Assembly (NCBI GenBank): GCA_014526335.1
Contig: JACTAT010000059.1
Coordinates: 2,875,312-2,939,311 of the forward strand
Source of the DNA: Chrysaora quinquecirrha
Taxonomy: Eukaryota; Cnidaria; Scyphozoa; Semaeostomeae; Pelagiidae
Direction: 5' to 3'
DNA: 64,000 nt
The notes under the pieces were generated by a model that saw only the letters and a program-made list of their open reading frames with translations, made no database searches and had not been told where the DNA came from. Position 1 is the stretch's first letter. Each line of letters begins with the position of its first letter. Shown here one piece after another: positions 14,401 to 26,400 of this stretch. Both the position numbers and the translations under genes were made by a program.

Positions 14401-15810
14401 TTTTTAATTTGTGTATTTGAAAAATTTCAGGTACTAGTGCCCAGCCTCGAGAGAGCGCCTCCGCCAAAGGAGCGCCCGTTTTAAGAAAAACAGCTTTGAA
14501 TAACCCCCATGAGCGCCGCCTAAGATCCAGAGTAAATGGTCGCTCCTGTTAAAAAAGAACCCTTATTTGAATTAGCGCTTTGCGGGAACTACCCTTGACG
14601 GAGCTACCCCTGGATTCTTGTTTGGTTCCTATGTTTTCTCTCGAGTCTTAATAGCACTCCAGCCTGGTTAAAATTGCCCTTAATCATGCAACATTAGATT
14701 TGAAATGCAAAGGTGACCCAACTGCATCTCCATTATTTTGATTTTCTTCTTGATCGAGATCGAAAATTTATTTTAAATGCAGTGTGTAATATTTTTCCGA
14801 CTTCCTTGAATTACCATGATATTTTACTTTGCCGTTTACTATCTACTAGCCTCAAAATTCTTTCATTTTTATTCAATTACGTTTTAGCGTACTGAGTGCT
14901 TCTGGTGGATTTATGAAACGGCCTAGCTTCATCAAATCTGTTTTTGATCTGCTTGAAAAGAAGATCGACTCTCCATATCTACTTGGTTTCCTCGTCGATT
15001 ATTATGAAGCTGAATTAGAATGTGAAGCAAAAAAGGAAACTCTTGACAATGCCCTGCAGGTATGATTATTCTTCACGTGTATACCTAAATTACCTTTAAT
15101 TGTCTCTTACACCCCTACTCCTTCTTTTCACGGTTGTGATTGCATCCTTTATCATCATCATTATCATCATCATCATCATCATCATCATTATCTGATATCA
15201 GTAGATTTGCTTATTCGGGCACAGAAAACCGTCCAACTTGCTATTGTTGTTGTAGTTTTTGTTACTTTATTTTCAGTAGACAATTATTTTCATTTCAGTA
15301 GACCTTTTCAGCTAATTTAGGCTTACTATGCATGCCGCATCCAGGCATGGGACCCCTAGTTTAACGTCCTTTCCGAAGTACGACAGAGTTATTTGTTTAG
15401 CCATCCATCTGGAAAGTCACCCATCCAGATGCTCACCTTACACGACCAAGCTTAACTTCAGCCGTCTAACGAGAGCTGACTGAGAAGCTTGGCCACTCGC
15501 TCTGTCGCTCTTGCGCTCATGTAGTGCAGTGCTTCACCAAACACCAGTTGGTCCCCATCTGTCTCAGATCCCTCACCACAGTCGTCTTCCAGTTAATTTT
15601 GTTTTCCTCTACTTTTGCCACCCTTACCCTGACAAAAAGCCCAGCGTTGTTTGCCAAACATTTGAAATTTGCTTTTTTTTAAATCTGATTTTTTCTTATG
15701 TATTTTCCTAGCTGTGCGATCGACTGGCTAATGATGCAGACTCAATTAGAAAGAATTATTGGGATTACATCAGCAGAACATTGAAAACGAAATACGAGAC
15801 TCAATCGTAA
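2463..15810 (+). CDS. FNTA: Protein farnesyltransferase/geranylgeranyltransferase type-1 subunit alpha (seven exons)
   Basis: Exons: 2463-2592, 8515-8629, 9678-9782, 10199-10471, 11564-11626, 14888-15059 and 15712-15810. All junctions are GT-AG and in phase; the joined frame is 318 residues plus TAA. The family is the shared alpha subunit of the cytosolic enzymes that attach farnesyl or geranylgeranyl to CaaX-box cysteines. Five prenyltransferase-alpha repeats are visible: NYTAW (about residue 79), NYQVW (113), NYHAW (148), NNSAW (181) and NESAW (220). The N-terminal signature [13 protein letters not shown] leads into DGPNPVV, as in animal FNTA. Lys112 of KNYQVW matches the lysine the family uses in catalysis. 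The start at 2463 gives the usual acidic Ser/Asp/Glu leader; an in-frame upstream ATG at 2286 would add an unlike extension. The protein is about 60 residues shorter than human FNTA, mostly at its ends. Intron 1 is about 5.9 kb and full of repeats; intron 5 contains an antisense G-alpha gene. Confidence 0.95.
3029..3073. repeat. Short GAACATTC tandem motif
   Basis: Several copies of GAACATTC, or its inverse GAATGTTC, lie side by side just before the 337-bp tandem repeat, inside intron 1 of the FNTA-like gene. Confidence 0.6.
3074..5271. repeat. 337-bp tandem repeat, about 6.5 copies
   Basis: The landmark ATTCCTTCAATAATCAGTAT recurs near 3087, 3424, 3758, 4095, 4432, 4769 and 5106, so the period is 337 bp (one copy 334). 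Copies are nearly identical. The array breaks off inside a unit at about 5271. One copy (around 3550) is shorter in several homopolymers at once. The array sits wholly in intron 1 of the FNTA-like gene. No coding frame spans a unit. Confidence 0.97.
5272..6337. other. Intronic stretch without recognised features
   Basis: AT-rich intron-1 sequence between the 337-bp array and the next repeat pair. I see no convincing exon, RNA gene or mobile element in it. Confidence 0.6.
6338..6608. repeat. Diverged direct repeat pair, about 120 bp each
   Basis: Copies at about 6338-6457 and 6490-6608 begin with AGGAAAGGCTATTCA and share CGTACAT, AACGACATGA and AAGTTTCAAAT in the same order. The offset is about 152 bp with many substitutions, so this is an old local duplication. 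Confidence 0.75.
7300..7771. repeat. Duplicated segment holding inverted, diverged relatives of the 337-bp repeat
   Basis: Two direct copies share AAGATACTCTTTCTATCAAC, TTTCCGTAGATTTT, GATTATTGAAGGAATTAAT and the end AAAAAAGCACCCCACCCCCT (first about 7315-7431, second about 7521-7770 with about 140 bp of extra sequence inside). Read on the other strand, the part around GATTATTGAAGGAATT matches the 337-bp unit (ATTCCTTCAATAATC followed by AAAATCTAC). The stretch near 7640 with AAAACTTAATTACACAA matches the inverse of another part of that unit. Confidence 0.7.
7772..8514. other. Intronic stretch without recognised features
   Basis: Last part of intron 1 of the FNTA-like gene. It ends in a normal pyrimidine-bearing acceptor at 8513-8514. 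Nothing else is supported. Confidence 0.6.
8953..9215. mobile_element. MITE-like element with TTAA flanks
   Basis: A TTAA at 8949-8952 is followed by GCCCTGGCCAAAC. The other end reads GTTTGGCCAAGGC and is followed by TTAA at 9216-9219. These are terminal inverted repeats flanked by a duplicated TTAA, the target-site pattern known for piggyBac-type elements. The interior (TTTTTCACCCAATTTTTCAC and similar) is about 260 bp and non-coding. It lies in intron 2 of the FNTA-like gene. Other copies sit at 16.3, 53.1 and 55.2 kb. Confidence 0.75.
10472..11563 (+). other. Intron 4 of the FNTA-like gene
   Basis: The intron opens with GTAAGA and ends with TTTGACAG. It holds no convincing exon or element. 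A somewhat GC-richer part (about 11100-11300) may be an old dispersed repeat, but only one copy is in the window. Confidence 0.6.
12063..12068 (-). terminator. Possible polyadenylation signal of the nested G-alpha gene
   Basis: AATAAA on the - strand about 385 bp after the G-alpha stop codon. This hexamer is common by chance in AT-rich DNA, so support is weak. Confidence 0.25.
12452..13489 (-). CDS. Heterotrimeric G-protein alpha subunit, intronless, nested antisense in an FNTA intron
   Basis: A single 345-residue frame has all G-alpha landmarks, so it should bind guanine nucleotide at the membrane downstream of receptors. Gly2 and Cys3 fit myristoyl/palmitoyl anchoring. The P-loop is GSANSGKTT (28-36). 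Switch I is CRLRTTGI, with the catalytic Arg at 169. Switch II is [12 protein letters not shown], with Gln195. FLNKID (258-263) and TCATNT (315-320) complete the pocket. The helical domain lies between about 45 and 165. Differences from the usual family: the P-loop Glu (GESGKS) is Asn31, TCAT is followed by Asn rather than Asp, NRM is NAM, and the C-terminus AKLGVF lacks the pertussis-toxin cysteine of Gi/Go. It is nearest to Gi/Go-like or a lineage-specific class. It lies inside intron 5 (11627-14887), opposite to its host. Loss of all introns suggests an old retrocopy, yet the frame is intact. Confidence 0.95.
   Translation of the reverse strand: MGCDFSNLNSYVQGEEDVTEKSTLLLLGSANSGKTTLLKQMRIINMEGFTDEERLQFQPTILSNVIGGMLSIMKLMQEMGIEVVDSGLFQERLEQIIETTNCKAIFEQENNDLFEFIKEFYGKESVKEFLVKNFDCVQYAETISYYQNHIDTILSKSYVPNVDDILYCRLRTTGIHEINFSFKAANICMVDVGGQRSERRKWIHCFEDVDAVIFCISLNEYNMKLDEDCTKNAMQESLDIFKSIINSKWFKKTQILLFLNKIDIFKEKIANYPLTEYFVDFTGQPNSVEDSVEYIKEKYLSLDMQENRTIFAYPTCATNTKNIEMVTSLAFQNVLKKALAKLGVF
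14002..14150 (-). mobile_element. SINE-like dispersed repeat with tRNA-like boxes (copy 1)
   Basis: Shares with the copies at 14.2 and 62.4 kb an inverse TAGCTCAG-type A box (seen as CTGAGCTAAAG), ATGATCAG, and the arm GCAAGTCATACAGCCC...GTTGAGCCTT. The B-box region (GGATTCGAAG) is degraded. It lies in intron 5 of the FNTA-like gene. Confidence 0.55.
14190..14345 (-). mobile_element. SINE-like dispersed repeat with tRNA-like boxes (copy 2)
   Basis: On the - strand the segment carries TAGCTCAGTGA (A-box-like, 14244-14254) and, 3' of it, GGTTCGAATCC (a perfect B-box match, 14197-14207). The conserved family sequence extends about 90 bp 5' of the tRNA-like part, which is unusual for a simple tRNA-headed SINE. 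It lies next to copy 1 in the same orientation. Confidence 0.65.
15148..15190. repeat. ATC microsatellite
   Basis: A short ATC run with one or two interruptions, inside intron 6 of the FNTA-like gene. Confidence 0.9.
15645..15675. mobile_element. Fragment related to the TTAA MITE family beside the exon 7 acceptor
   Basis: GTTTGCCAAACATTTGAAAT matches the near-terminal part of the copies at 16.3 and 53.1 kb. It is a remnant only, lying about 40 bp before the splice acceptor of the last FNTA exon. Confidence 0.4.
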
Positions 15811-16255
15811 GAAATGACATTTAATTAAAAGCGTATTTAGCAAAGACAAAGACAATTTAGGTACCGTATTTGACTTAAAATAGTTTTTGAAAGAAGTTAG
15901 GTATTAAAGCCCCAACATTAACTACCATTTTGGGGATCAGGCAACTATGAACCTAAATTTGGAGAAGACTGCTATTAAGTGCATTAACGCTACGTATTTA
16001 AGAACCCACCAAAAGGCAACTTTTAGGCTGCTGCAAAATCATAAGTCCCCTTCCTTAATTCAAACACTTGATGCTCCATCAGTGGCGTAACATACACGCC
16101 CGGAGCCCGTAGGAATTTAGTAATATGGGTCCCTTATGCAAGGACAGCAAAGCAAGAGCTCTGGGGAAAGGGCCTGGAATAGTGGGAAAATGTTTGAAAA
16201 CATGTCGTTTGGAGTCTTGAAAAAAAGAAATACCTTCCCTTCTTTGGGTAATTAG

Positions 16256-16541
16256 GCCCTGACCAAACCATTCAGCATTGTTTATCAAACATTTGATATT
16301 TGCTTGTCCATTAATGTTTGAACGTTTGGTCACGTCACAAAACATTGCTTGACAAGCATAAATAAACAGAATTCGTTGCACGATGTTTTTGAAAAAAAAT
16401 CAAAAACATTTTTTGCTTGACGCAAGTGGAAAAAATGTTTGACGAGCATTGTTTTTCGACAAGGACAAACAGTAAAACGTTTTGCTTGCAAGCAAATTTC
16501 AATTGTTTGAAAACAATGTTTGATCGTTTGGCCAGGACCTT
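16256..16541. mobile_element. MITE-like element, about 285 bp
   Basis: The left end GGCCCTGACCAAAC and the right end GTTTGGCCAGGACC are inverted repeats. Just inside them are CAAACATTTGATATTTGCTT and AACAATGTTTGATCG. The interior is built of degenerate TTGAC/TTGCTTG words. Flanks are TTA-type (a degenerate TTAA). The copy at 53.1 kb is clearly the same family. It lies in the 3' flank of the FNTA-like gene. Confidence 0.7.
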
Positions 16542-16559
16542 AGCCAAAACATTACCTAT

Positions 16560-17529
16560 TCACGTTGTTGTCGTAGTTTCTGAGATCGCTTGAAAATCAA
16601 TCGAACAAACAGTCGTAGTTTCTAGAATATATAGTATTTGCTATTACACTATATCCATTTGATATTATACTTAAAACTATTTACTATATACTATTAGCAT
16701 GGTTTATAATGGCCTGCAACTTGTCCTGTGGCTGCTTTCATGCAAGGAGATCTTTATTAAAAGAGCATCTTAAGGGTCTTCCAAATACCATATTTTAAAT
16801 TTTCTAAATCCAACAGTTAGGCATGCTATACCCTTTACAAATAAGTTCCTTCAATTTCTCCTTGCTTTGCAAGATCTCCAATCACACTTTGCAGCAAAAG
16901 GATGCAAAACAAGTCTATACCTTGCCCTTTCACTGTGAAATCCTTGTATGTATGAAAGCAAGCGACAAGATTATTTGCGAGCGAGAAACACTCTAATCAA
17001 ACCTATTCTCATTTAGCAATCTTGCGTTTTCAAGAGTAACTGTTAGAATGAAGTTCTTTTGAAATATGTGGAGCTATTTTATAATCAGTTTTTTTGTGCG
17101 TGTACTCTGCCTTGATTTCTTTGTTATAAGACATACCCTTCCAGCATTCAGTGTCAGATTGGATTTTGATCAAATTGTAAGATGAGAAAGAGAGACCACG
17201 GCTCAGCATTCAGCATCGGCATTACCTAATAACCGTAAAATAGTCCAAACTCGCTTATTTCAGCCTATACATATAAAACGTGAATAAGAATATGTATACC
17301 TATACTATACTTATTCGGCTTATACATGACAAATACAACACAAGTTTATTTTTTGATATAAGTCTGAGGCAGCTTAGAAGAGCTGATGTGGACCTACAGA
17401 AATACTAAGGAACAACGTACAATGGTCTAAAAATTACATACATCATAGATGCAAGAAGTCTAAAATTAATAATAAATAAAATCCTCTTAATAGGTTCCTA
17501 TCGATACTTCCATACTATAGTTTGTATTG
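16560..17529. other. Intergenic stretch between FNTA 3' flank and satellite
   Basis: AT-rich sequence with a small ATAGTATTT/ACTATAT-rich patch near 16620-16700. No gene or element is supported. Confidence 0.6.
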
Positions 17530-20500
17530 TCCAAAAATCGTCTGAAATCAGAAGTTATGAAAACTCGTCCTTTCTTCAAAAATAAATACTAAACACCACC
17601 AACACTACCTTGCAAAGCCTTTAGGGTCTATAAAAAACTATTTGTTCAAATTGGGACGAATTAGGAGCAAAAAATTTCCGTCTAAAAATTGCCAAAAAGG
17701 TAAGTCTATAGCCTCCCTAAATGGCCAAAAATGGGGTAAATTAGGGGTTTTGAAAACTCGCTTTTTCTTCAAAAATAACTACTAAAATCTATCAATTACC
17801 CCCTGAATAGCCTTTAGGGGCCATAAAAAGTATTTTTTGAGCATATTGGGTCGAATAACAGAGACAAAATTTCCCTCAAAAAATCGCCAAAAGGTAAGTC
17901 TATAGCCTTACTAAATGGCTGAAAATGGGCTAAAAGTAGGGGTTTTGAAAACTCGCTTTTTTCTTCAAAAATAACTACTAAAAGATATAAAATACCCCCT
18001 GAATAGCCTTTAACGGCTATAGAAAGTATTTTTTGAGCATATTGGGTCGAATAACGGAGAAAAAATTTCCCTCAAAAAATCGCCAAAAAGGTAAGTCTAT
18101 AGCCTTGCTAAATGGCCAAAAATGGGCTAAAATTGAAGGTTTTGAAAACTGGCTTTTATCTTCATAAATAACTACTAAAACCTATAAAATACCCCCTGAA
18201 TAGCCTTTAGGGGCTATAGAAACTATTTTTCGAGAATATTGGGTCGAATAACGGAGAAAAAAACTCCTTCAAAAAATCGCCAAAATGGTAAGTCTATAGC
18301 CTTGCTAAATGGCCAAAAATGGGCTAAAATTAGAGGTTTTGAAAACTCGCTTTTTTCTTCAAAAATAACTACTAAAAGCTATAAAATACCCCCTGAATAG
18401 CCTTTAGGGGCTATAGAAAGTATTTTTCGAGCATATTGGGTCGAATAACGGAGAAAAATTTCCTCAAAAATCGCCAAAATGGTAAGTCTATAGCCTTGCT
18501 AAATGGCCAAAATGGGCTAAAATTAGGGGTTTTGAAAACTCGCTTTTTCTTCATAAATAACTACTAAAACCTATAAAATACCCTCTGAATAGCCTTTAGG
18601 GCTATAGAAAGTATTTTTCGAGCATATTGGGTCGAATAACGGAGAAAAATTTCCCTCAAAAATCGCCAAAATGGTAAGTCTATAGCCTTGCTAAATGGCC
18701 AAAATGGGCTAAAATTAGGGTTTTGAAAACTCGCTTTTCTTCATAAATAACTACTAAAACCTATAAAATACCCTCTGAATAGCCTTTAGGGTTATAGAAA
18801 GTATTTTTCGAGCATATTGGGTCGAATAACGGAGAAAAATTTCCTCAAAAATCGCCAAAATGGTAAGTCTATAGCCTTGCAAAATGGCCAAATATGGGCT
18901 AAAATTAGGGGTTTTGAAAACTCGCTTTTTCTTCATAAATAACTACTAAAACCTATAAAATACCCCTAAATAGCCCTTAGGGCTATAGAAAGAATTTTTC
19001 GAGCATATTGGGTCGAATAACGGAGAAAAAATTTCCTTCAAAAATCGCCAAAATGGTAAGTCTATAGCCTTGCTAAATGGCCAAAATGGGCTAAAATTAG
19101 GGTTTTGAAAACTCGCTTTTTCTTCATAAATAACTACTAAAAGCTATAAAATACCCCCTGAATAGCCTTTAGGGGCTATAGAAAGTATTTTTCGAGCATA
19201 TTGGGTCGAATAACGGAGAAAAATTTCCCTCAAAAAATCGCCAAAATGGTAAGTCTATAGCCTTGATAAATGGCCAAAATGGGCTAAAATTAGGGTTTTG
19301 ACAACTCGCTTTTTTCTTCATAAATAACTACTAAAACCTATAAAATACCCTCTGAATAGCCTTTAGGGCTATAGAAAGTATTTTTTGAGCATATTGGGTC
19401 GAATAACGGAGAAAAAAATTCCCTAAAAAAATCGCCAAAATGGTAAGTCTATAGCCTTGCTAAATGGCCAAAAATGGGCTAAAATTAGGGGTCTTGAAAA
19501 CTCGCTCTTTTCTTCAAACATAACTACTTAAAGCAATCAAATACACCCTGAATAGGCATTAGGGGCTATAGAAAGTATTTTTCGAGCATATTGGGTCGAA
19601 AAACGGAGAAAAAATTTCCCTCAAAAAATCGCCAAAATGGTAAGTCTATAGCCTTGCTAAATGGCCAAAAATGGGCTAAAATTAGGGTTTTGAAAACTCG
19701 CTTTTTTCTTCATAAATAACTACTAAAACCTATAAAATACCCCCTGAATAGCCTTTAGGGGCTATAGAAAGTATTTTTCGAGCATATTGGGTCGAATAAC
19801 GGAGAAAAACTTCCCTCAAAAAATTGCCAAAATGGTAAGTCTATAGCCTTGATAAATGGCCAAAAATGGGCTAAAATTAGGGGTTTTGAAAACTCGCTTT
19901 TTCTTTAAAATAACTTTTGAAAACTCGCTTTTTCTTTAAAAATAACTACTAAAAGCTATAAAATACCCCCTGAATAGCCTTTAGGGGCTATAGAAAGCAT
20001 TTTTCGAGCATATTGGGTCGAATAACGGAGAAAAAACTTCCCTCAAAAAATCGCCAAAATGGTAAGTCTATAGCCTTGCTAAATAGCCAAAAATGGGCTA
20101 AAATTAGGGTTTTGAAAACTCGCTTTTTTCTTAAAAATAAATACTAAAAGCTATAAAATACCCCCTGAATAGCCTTTAGGGGCTATAGAATGAATTTTTC
20201 GAGCAGATTGGGTCGAATAACGGAGAAAAAAACTCCTTCAAAAATCGCCAAAATGGTAAGTCTATAGCCTTGCTAAATGGCCAAAATGGGCTAAAATTAG
20301 AGTTTTTGAAAACTCGCTTTTTCTTCATAAATAACTACTAAAACCTATAAAATACCCCTGAATAGCCTTTAGGGGCTATAGAAAGTATTTTTCGAGCATA
20401 TTAGGTCGAATAACGGAGAAAAAGTTTCCCTAAAAAATCGCCAAAATGGTAAGTCTATAGCCTTGCTAAATGGCCAAAATTGGGCTAAAATTAGGGGTTT

Positions 20501-23459
20501 TGAAAACTCGCTTTTTCTTCATAAATAACTACTAAAACCTATAAAATACCCCCTGAATAGCCTTTAGGGGCTATAGAAAGTTTTTTCGAGCATATTGGGT
20601 CGAATAACGGAGAAAAATTTCCCTCAAAAATCGCCAAAATGGTAAGTCTATAGCCTTGCTAAATGGCCAAAATGGGCTAAAATTAGAGGTTTTGAAAACT
20701 CGCTTTTTCTTCATAAATAACTACTAAAAGCTATAAAATACCCCTGAATAGCCTTTAGGGGCTATAGAAAGTATTTTTCGAGCATATTGGGTCGAATAAC
20801 GGAGAAAAATTTCACTCAAAAATCGCCAAAATGGTAAGTCTATAGCCTTGCTAAATGGCCAAAATGGGCTAAAATTAGGGTTTTGAAAACTCGCTTTTTC
20901 TTCATAAATAACTACTAAAACCTATAAAATACCCCTGAATAGCCTTTAGGGGCTATAGAAAGTATTTTTCGAGCATATTGGGTCGAATAACGGAGAAAAA
21001 TTTCCCTCAAAAATCGCCAAAATGGTAAGTCTATAGCCTTGCTAAATGGCCAAAAATGGGCTAAAATTAGGGTTTTGAAAACTCGCTTTTTCTTCATAAA
21101 TAACACTAAAACCTATAAAATACCCCTGAATAGCCTTTAGGGGCTACTAAAACCTATAAAATAAAATGGGCTAAAATGGGTTTTGAAAACCCCTGAATAG
21201 CCTTTAGGGGCTATAGAAAGTATTTTTCGAGCATATTGGGTCGAATAACGGAGAAAAAATTTCCCTCAAAAAATCGCCAAAATGGTAAGTCTATAGCCTT
21301 GCTAAATGGCCAAAAATGGGCTAAAATTAGGGGTTTTGAAAACTCGCTTTTTTCTTCATAAATAACTACTAAAACCTATAAAATACCCCCTGAATAGCCT
21401 TTAGGGGCTATAGAAAGTATTTTTCGAGCATATTGGGTCGAATAACGGAGAAAAAATTTCCCTCAAAAAATCGCCAAAATGGTAAGTCTATAGCCTTGCT
21501 AAATGGCCAAAATGGGCTAAAATTAGGGTTTTGAAAACTCGCTTTTTCTTCATAAATAACTACTAAAACCTATAAAATACCCCCTGAATAGCCTTTAGGG
21601 GCTATAGAAAGTATTTTTCGAGAATATTGGGTCGAATAACGGAGAAAAAATTTCCCTCAAAAAATCGCCAAAATGGTAAGTCTATAGCCTTAATACCCTC
21701 TGAATAGCCTTTAGGGGCTATAGAAAGTATTTTTCGAGCATATTGGGTCGAATAACGGAGAAAAATTTCACTCAAAAATCGCCAAAATGGTAAGTCTATA
21801 GCCTTGCTAAATGGCCAAAATGGGCTAAAATTAGGGTTTTGAAAACTCGCTTTTTCTTCATAAATAACTACTAAAACCTATAAAATACCCCTGAATAGCC
21901 TTTAGGGGCTATAGAAAGTATTTTTCGAGCATATTGGGTCGAATAACGGAGAAAAATTTCACTCAAAAATCGCCAAAATGGTAAGTCTATAGCCTTGCTA
22001 AATGGCCAAAAATGGGCTAAAATTAGGGTTTTGAAAACTCGCTTTTTCTTCATAGCTTTTTCTTCATAAATAACTACTAAAACCTATAAAATACCCCTGA
22101 ATAGCCTTTAGGGGCTATAGAAAGTATTTTTCGAGCATATTGGGTCGAATAACGGAGAAAAATTTCCCTCAAAAATCGCCAAAATGGTAAGTCTATAGCC
22201 TTGCTAAATGGCCAAAATGGGCTAAAATTAGGGGTTTTGAAAACTCGCTTTTTTCTTCATAAATAACTACTAAAACCTATAAAATACCCCCTGAATAGCC
22301 TTTAGGGGCTATAGAAAGTATTTTTCGAGCATATTGGGTCGAATAACGGAGAAAAACTTCCCTCAAAAAATCGCCAAAATGGTAAGTCTATAGCCTTGCT
22401 AAATGGCCAAAAATGGGCTAAAATTAGGGGTTTTGAAAACTCGCTTTTTTCTTAAAAATAAATACTAAAAGCTATAAAATACCCCCTGAATAGCCTTTAG
22501 GGGCTATAGAATGAATTTTTCGAGCATATTGGGTCGAATAACGGAGAAAAATTTCCCTCAAAAATCGCCAAAATGGTAAGTCTATAGCCTTGCTAAATGG
22601 CCAAAAATGGGCTAAAATTAGGGGTTTTGAAAACTCGCTTTTTTCTTCATAAATAACTACTAAAACCTATAAAATACCCCCTGAATAGCCTTTAGGGGCT
22701 ATAGAAAGTATTTTTCGAGCATATTGGGTCGAATAACGGAGAAAAACTTCCTCAAAAATCGCCAAAATGGTAAGTCTATAGCCTTGCTAAATAGCCAAAA
22801 ATGGGCTAAAATTAGGTGTTTTGAAAACTCGCTTTTTCTTAGAAATAAATACTAAAAGCTATTAAATACCCCCTGAATAGCCTTTAGGGGCTATAGAAAT
22901 TATTTTTCGAGCATATTGGGTCGAATAACGGAGAAAAAACTTCCTTCAAAAATCGCCAAAATGGTAAGTCTATAGCCTTGCTAAATGGCCAAAATGGGCT
23001 AAAATTAGGGGTTTTGAAAACTCGCTTTTTTCTTCATAAATAACTACTAAAACCTATAAAATACCCCCTGAATAGCCTTTAGGGGCAATAGAAAGTATTT
23101 TTCGAGCATATTGGGTCGAATAACGGAGAAAACTTCCCTCAAAAAATCGCCAAAATGGTAAGTCTATAGCCTTGCTAAATAGCCAAAAATGGGCTAAAAT
23201 TAGGTGTTTTGAAAACTCGCTTTTTTCTTAAAAATAAATACTAAAAGCTATTAAATACCCCCTGAATAGCCTTTTGGGGCTATAGAATGAATTTTTCGAG
23301 CAGATTGGGTCGACTAACGGAGAAAAAAACTCCTTCAAAAAATCGCCAAAATGGTAAGTCTATAGCCTTGCTAAATGGCCAAAAATGGGCTAAAATTAGA
23401 GGTTTTGAAAACTCGCTTTTTTCTTCATAAATAACAACTAAAACCTATAAAATACCTCC

Positions 23460-26400
23460 TGAATAGCCTTTAGGGGCTATAGAAGTATTTTTCGAGCACA
23501 TTGGGTCGAAAAACGGAGAAGAAATTTCACTCAAAAAATCGCCAAAATGGTAAGTCTATAGCCTTGCTAAATGGCCAAAAATGGGCTAAAATTAGGGGTT
23601 TTGAAAAATCGCTTTTTTTCTTCATAAATAACTACTAAAACCTATAAAATACCCCCTGAATAGCCTTTAGGGGCTATAGAAAGTATTTTTCGAGAATATT
23701 GGGTCGAATAACGGAGAAAAAATTTCACTCAAAAAATCGCCAAAATGGTAAGTCTATAGCCTTGCTAAATGGCCAAAAATGGGCTAAAATTAGGGGTTTT
23801 GAAAACTCGCTTTTTTCTTCATAAATAACTACTAAAACCTATAAAATACCCTCTGAATAGCCTTTAGGGGCTATAGAAAGTATTTTTCGAGCATATTGGG
23901 TCGAATAACGGAGAAAAAATTTCACTCAAAAGATCGCCAAAATGGTAAGTCTATAGCCTTGCTAAATGGCCAAAAATGGACTAAAATTAGGGGTTTTGAA
24001 AACTCGCTTTTTCTTCATAAATAACTACTAAAACCTATAAAATACCCCTGAATAGCCTTTAAGGGCTATAGAAAGTATTTTCGAGAATATTGGGTCGAAT
24101 AACGGAGAAAAATTTCCTCAAAAATCGCCAAAATGGTAAGTCTATAGCCTTGCTAAATGGCCAAAAATGGGCTAAAATTAGGGTTTTGAAAACTCGCTTT
24201 TTCTTCATAAATAACTACTAAAACCTATAAAATACCCCTGAATAGCCTTTAGGGCTATAGAAAGTATTTTTCGAGAATATTGGGTCGAATAACGGAGAAA
24301 AATTTCCCTCAAAAATCGCCAAAATGGTAAGTCTATAGCCTTGCTAAATGGCCAAAATGGGCTAAAATTAGGGTTTTGAAAACTCGCTTTTTCTTCATAA
24401 ATAACTACTTAAACCTATAAAATACCCTCTGAATAGCCTTTAGGGCTATAGAAAGTATTTTTCGAGCATATTGGGTCGAATAACGGAGAAAAACTTCCTC
24501 GAAAAATCGCCAAAATGGTAAGTCTATAGCCTTGCTAAATGGCCAAAATGGGCTAAAATTAGGGTTTTGAAAACTCGCTTTTTTCTTCATAAATAACTAC
24601 TAAAACCTATAAAATACCCTCTGAATAGCCTTTAGGGGCTATAGAAAGTATTTTTCGAGCATATTGGGTCGAATAACGGAGAAAAATTTTCACTCAAAAG
24701 ATCGCCAAAATGGTAAGTCTATAGCCTTGCTAAATGGCCAAAAATGGGCTAAAATTAGGGGTTTTGAAAACTCGCTTTTTTCTTCATAAATAACTACTAA
24801 AACCTATAAAATACCCCCTGAATAGCCTTTAGGGGCTATAGAAAGTATTTTTCGAGAATATTGGGTCGAATAACGGAGAAAAAATTTCCCTCAAAAAATC
24901 GCCAAAATGGTAAGTCTATAGCCTTGCTAAATGGCCAAAATGGGCTAAAATTAGGGTTTTGAAAACTCGCTTTTTCTTCATAAATAACTACTAAAACCTA
25001 TAAAATACCCCCTGAATAGCCTTTAGGGGCTATAGAAAGTATTTTTCGAGAATATTGGGTCGAATAACGGAGAAAAAATTTCCCTCAAAAAATCGCCAAA
25101 ATGGTAAGTCTATAGCCTTGCTAAATGGCCAAAAATGGGCTAAAATTAGGGTTTTGAAAACTCGCTTTTTCTTCATAAATAACTACTAAAACCTATAAAA
25201 TACCCCTGAATAGCCTTTAGGGCTATAGAAAGTATTTTTCGAGCATATTGGGTCGAATAACGGAGAAAAATTTCCTCAAAAAATCGCCAAAATGGTAAGT
25301 CTATAGCCTTGCTAAATGGCCAAAATGGGCTAAAATTAGGGTTTTGAAAACTCGCTTTTTCTTCATAAATAACTACTAAAACCTATAAAATACCCCTGAA
25401 TAGCCTTTAGGGGCTATAGAAAGTATTTTTCGAGCATATTGGGTCGAATAACGGAGAAAAATTTCCCTCAAAAATCGCCAAAATGGTAAGTCTATAGCCT
25501 TGCTAAATGGCCAAAAATGGGCTAAAATTAGGGTTTTGAAAACTCGCTTTTTCTTCATAAATAACTACTAAAACCTATAAAATACCCCCTGAATAGCCTT
25601 TAGGGGCTATAGAAAGTATTTTTCGAGCATATTGGGTCGAATAACGGAGAAAAAATTTCCCTCAAAAAATCGCCAAAATGGTAAGTCTATAGCCTTGCTA
25701 AATGGCCAAAAATGGGCTAAAATTAGAGGTTTTGAAAACTCGCTTTTTTCTTCATAAATAACTACTAAAACCTATAAAATACCCCTGAATAGCCTTTAGG
25801 GGCTATAGAAAGTATTTTTCGAGCATATTGGGTCGAATAACGGAGAAAAATTTCCTCAAAAATCGCCAAAATGGTAAGTCTATAGCCTTGCTAAATGGCC
25901 AAAAATGGGCTAAAATTAGGGGTTTTGAAAACTCGCTTTTTTCTTCATAAATAACTACTAAAACCTATAAAATACCTCCTGAATAGCCTTTAGGGGCTAT
26001 AGAAAGTATTTTTCGAGCACATTGGGTCGAAAAACGGAGAAAAAATTTCCCTCAAAAAATCGCCAAAATGGTAAGTCTATAGCCTTGCTAAATGGCCAAA
26101 AATGGGCTAAAATTAGGGTTTTGAAAACTCGCTTTTTCTTCATAAATAACTACTAAAACCTATAAAATACCCCCTGAATAGCCTTTAGGGGCTATAGAAA
26201 GTATTTTTCGAGCATATTGGGTCGAATAACGGAGAAAAAGTTTCCCTCAAAAAATCGCCAAAATGGTAAGTCTATAGCCTTGCTAAATGGCCAAAATGGG
26301 CTAAAATTAGGGTTTTGAAAACTCGCTTTTTTCTTCATAAATAACTACTAAAACCTATAAAATACCCTCTGAATAGCCTTTAGGGGCTATAGAAAGTATT

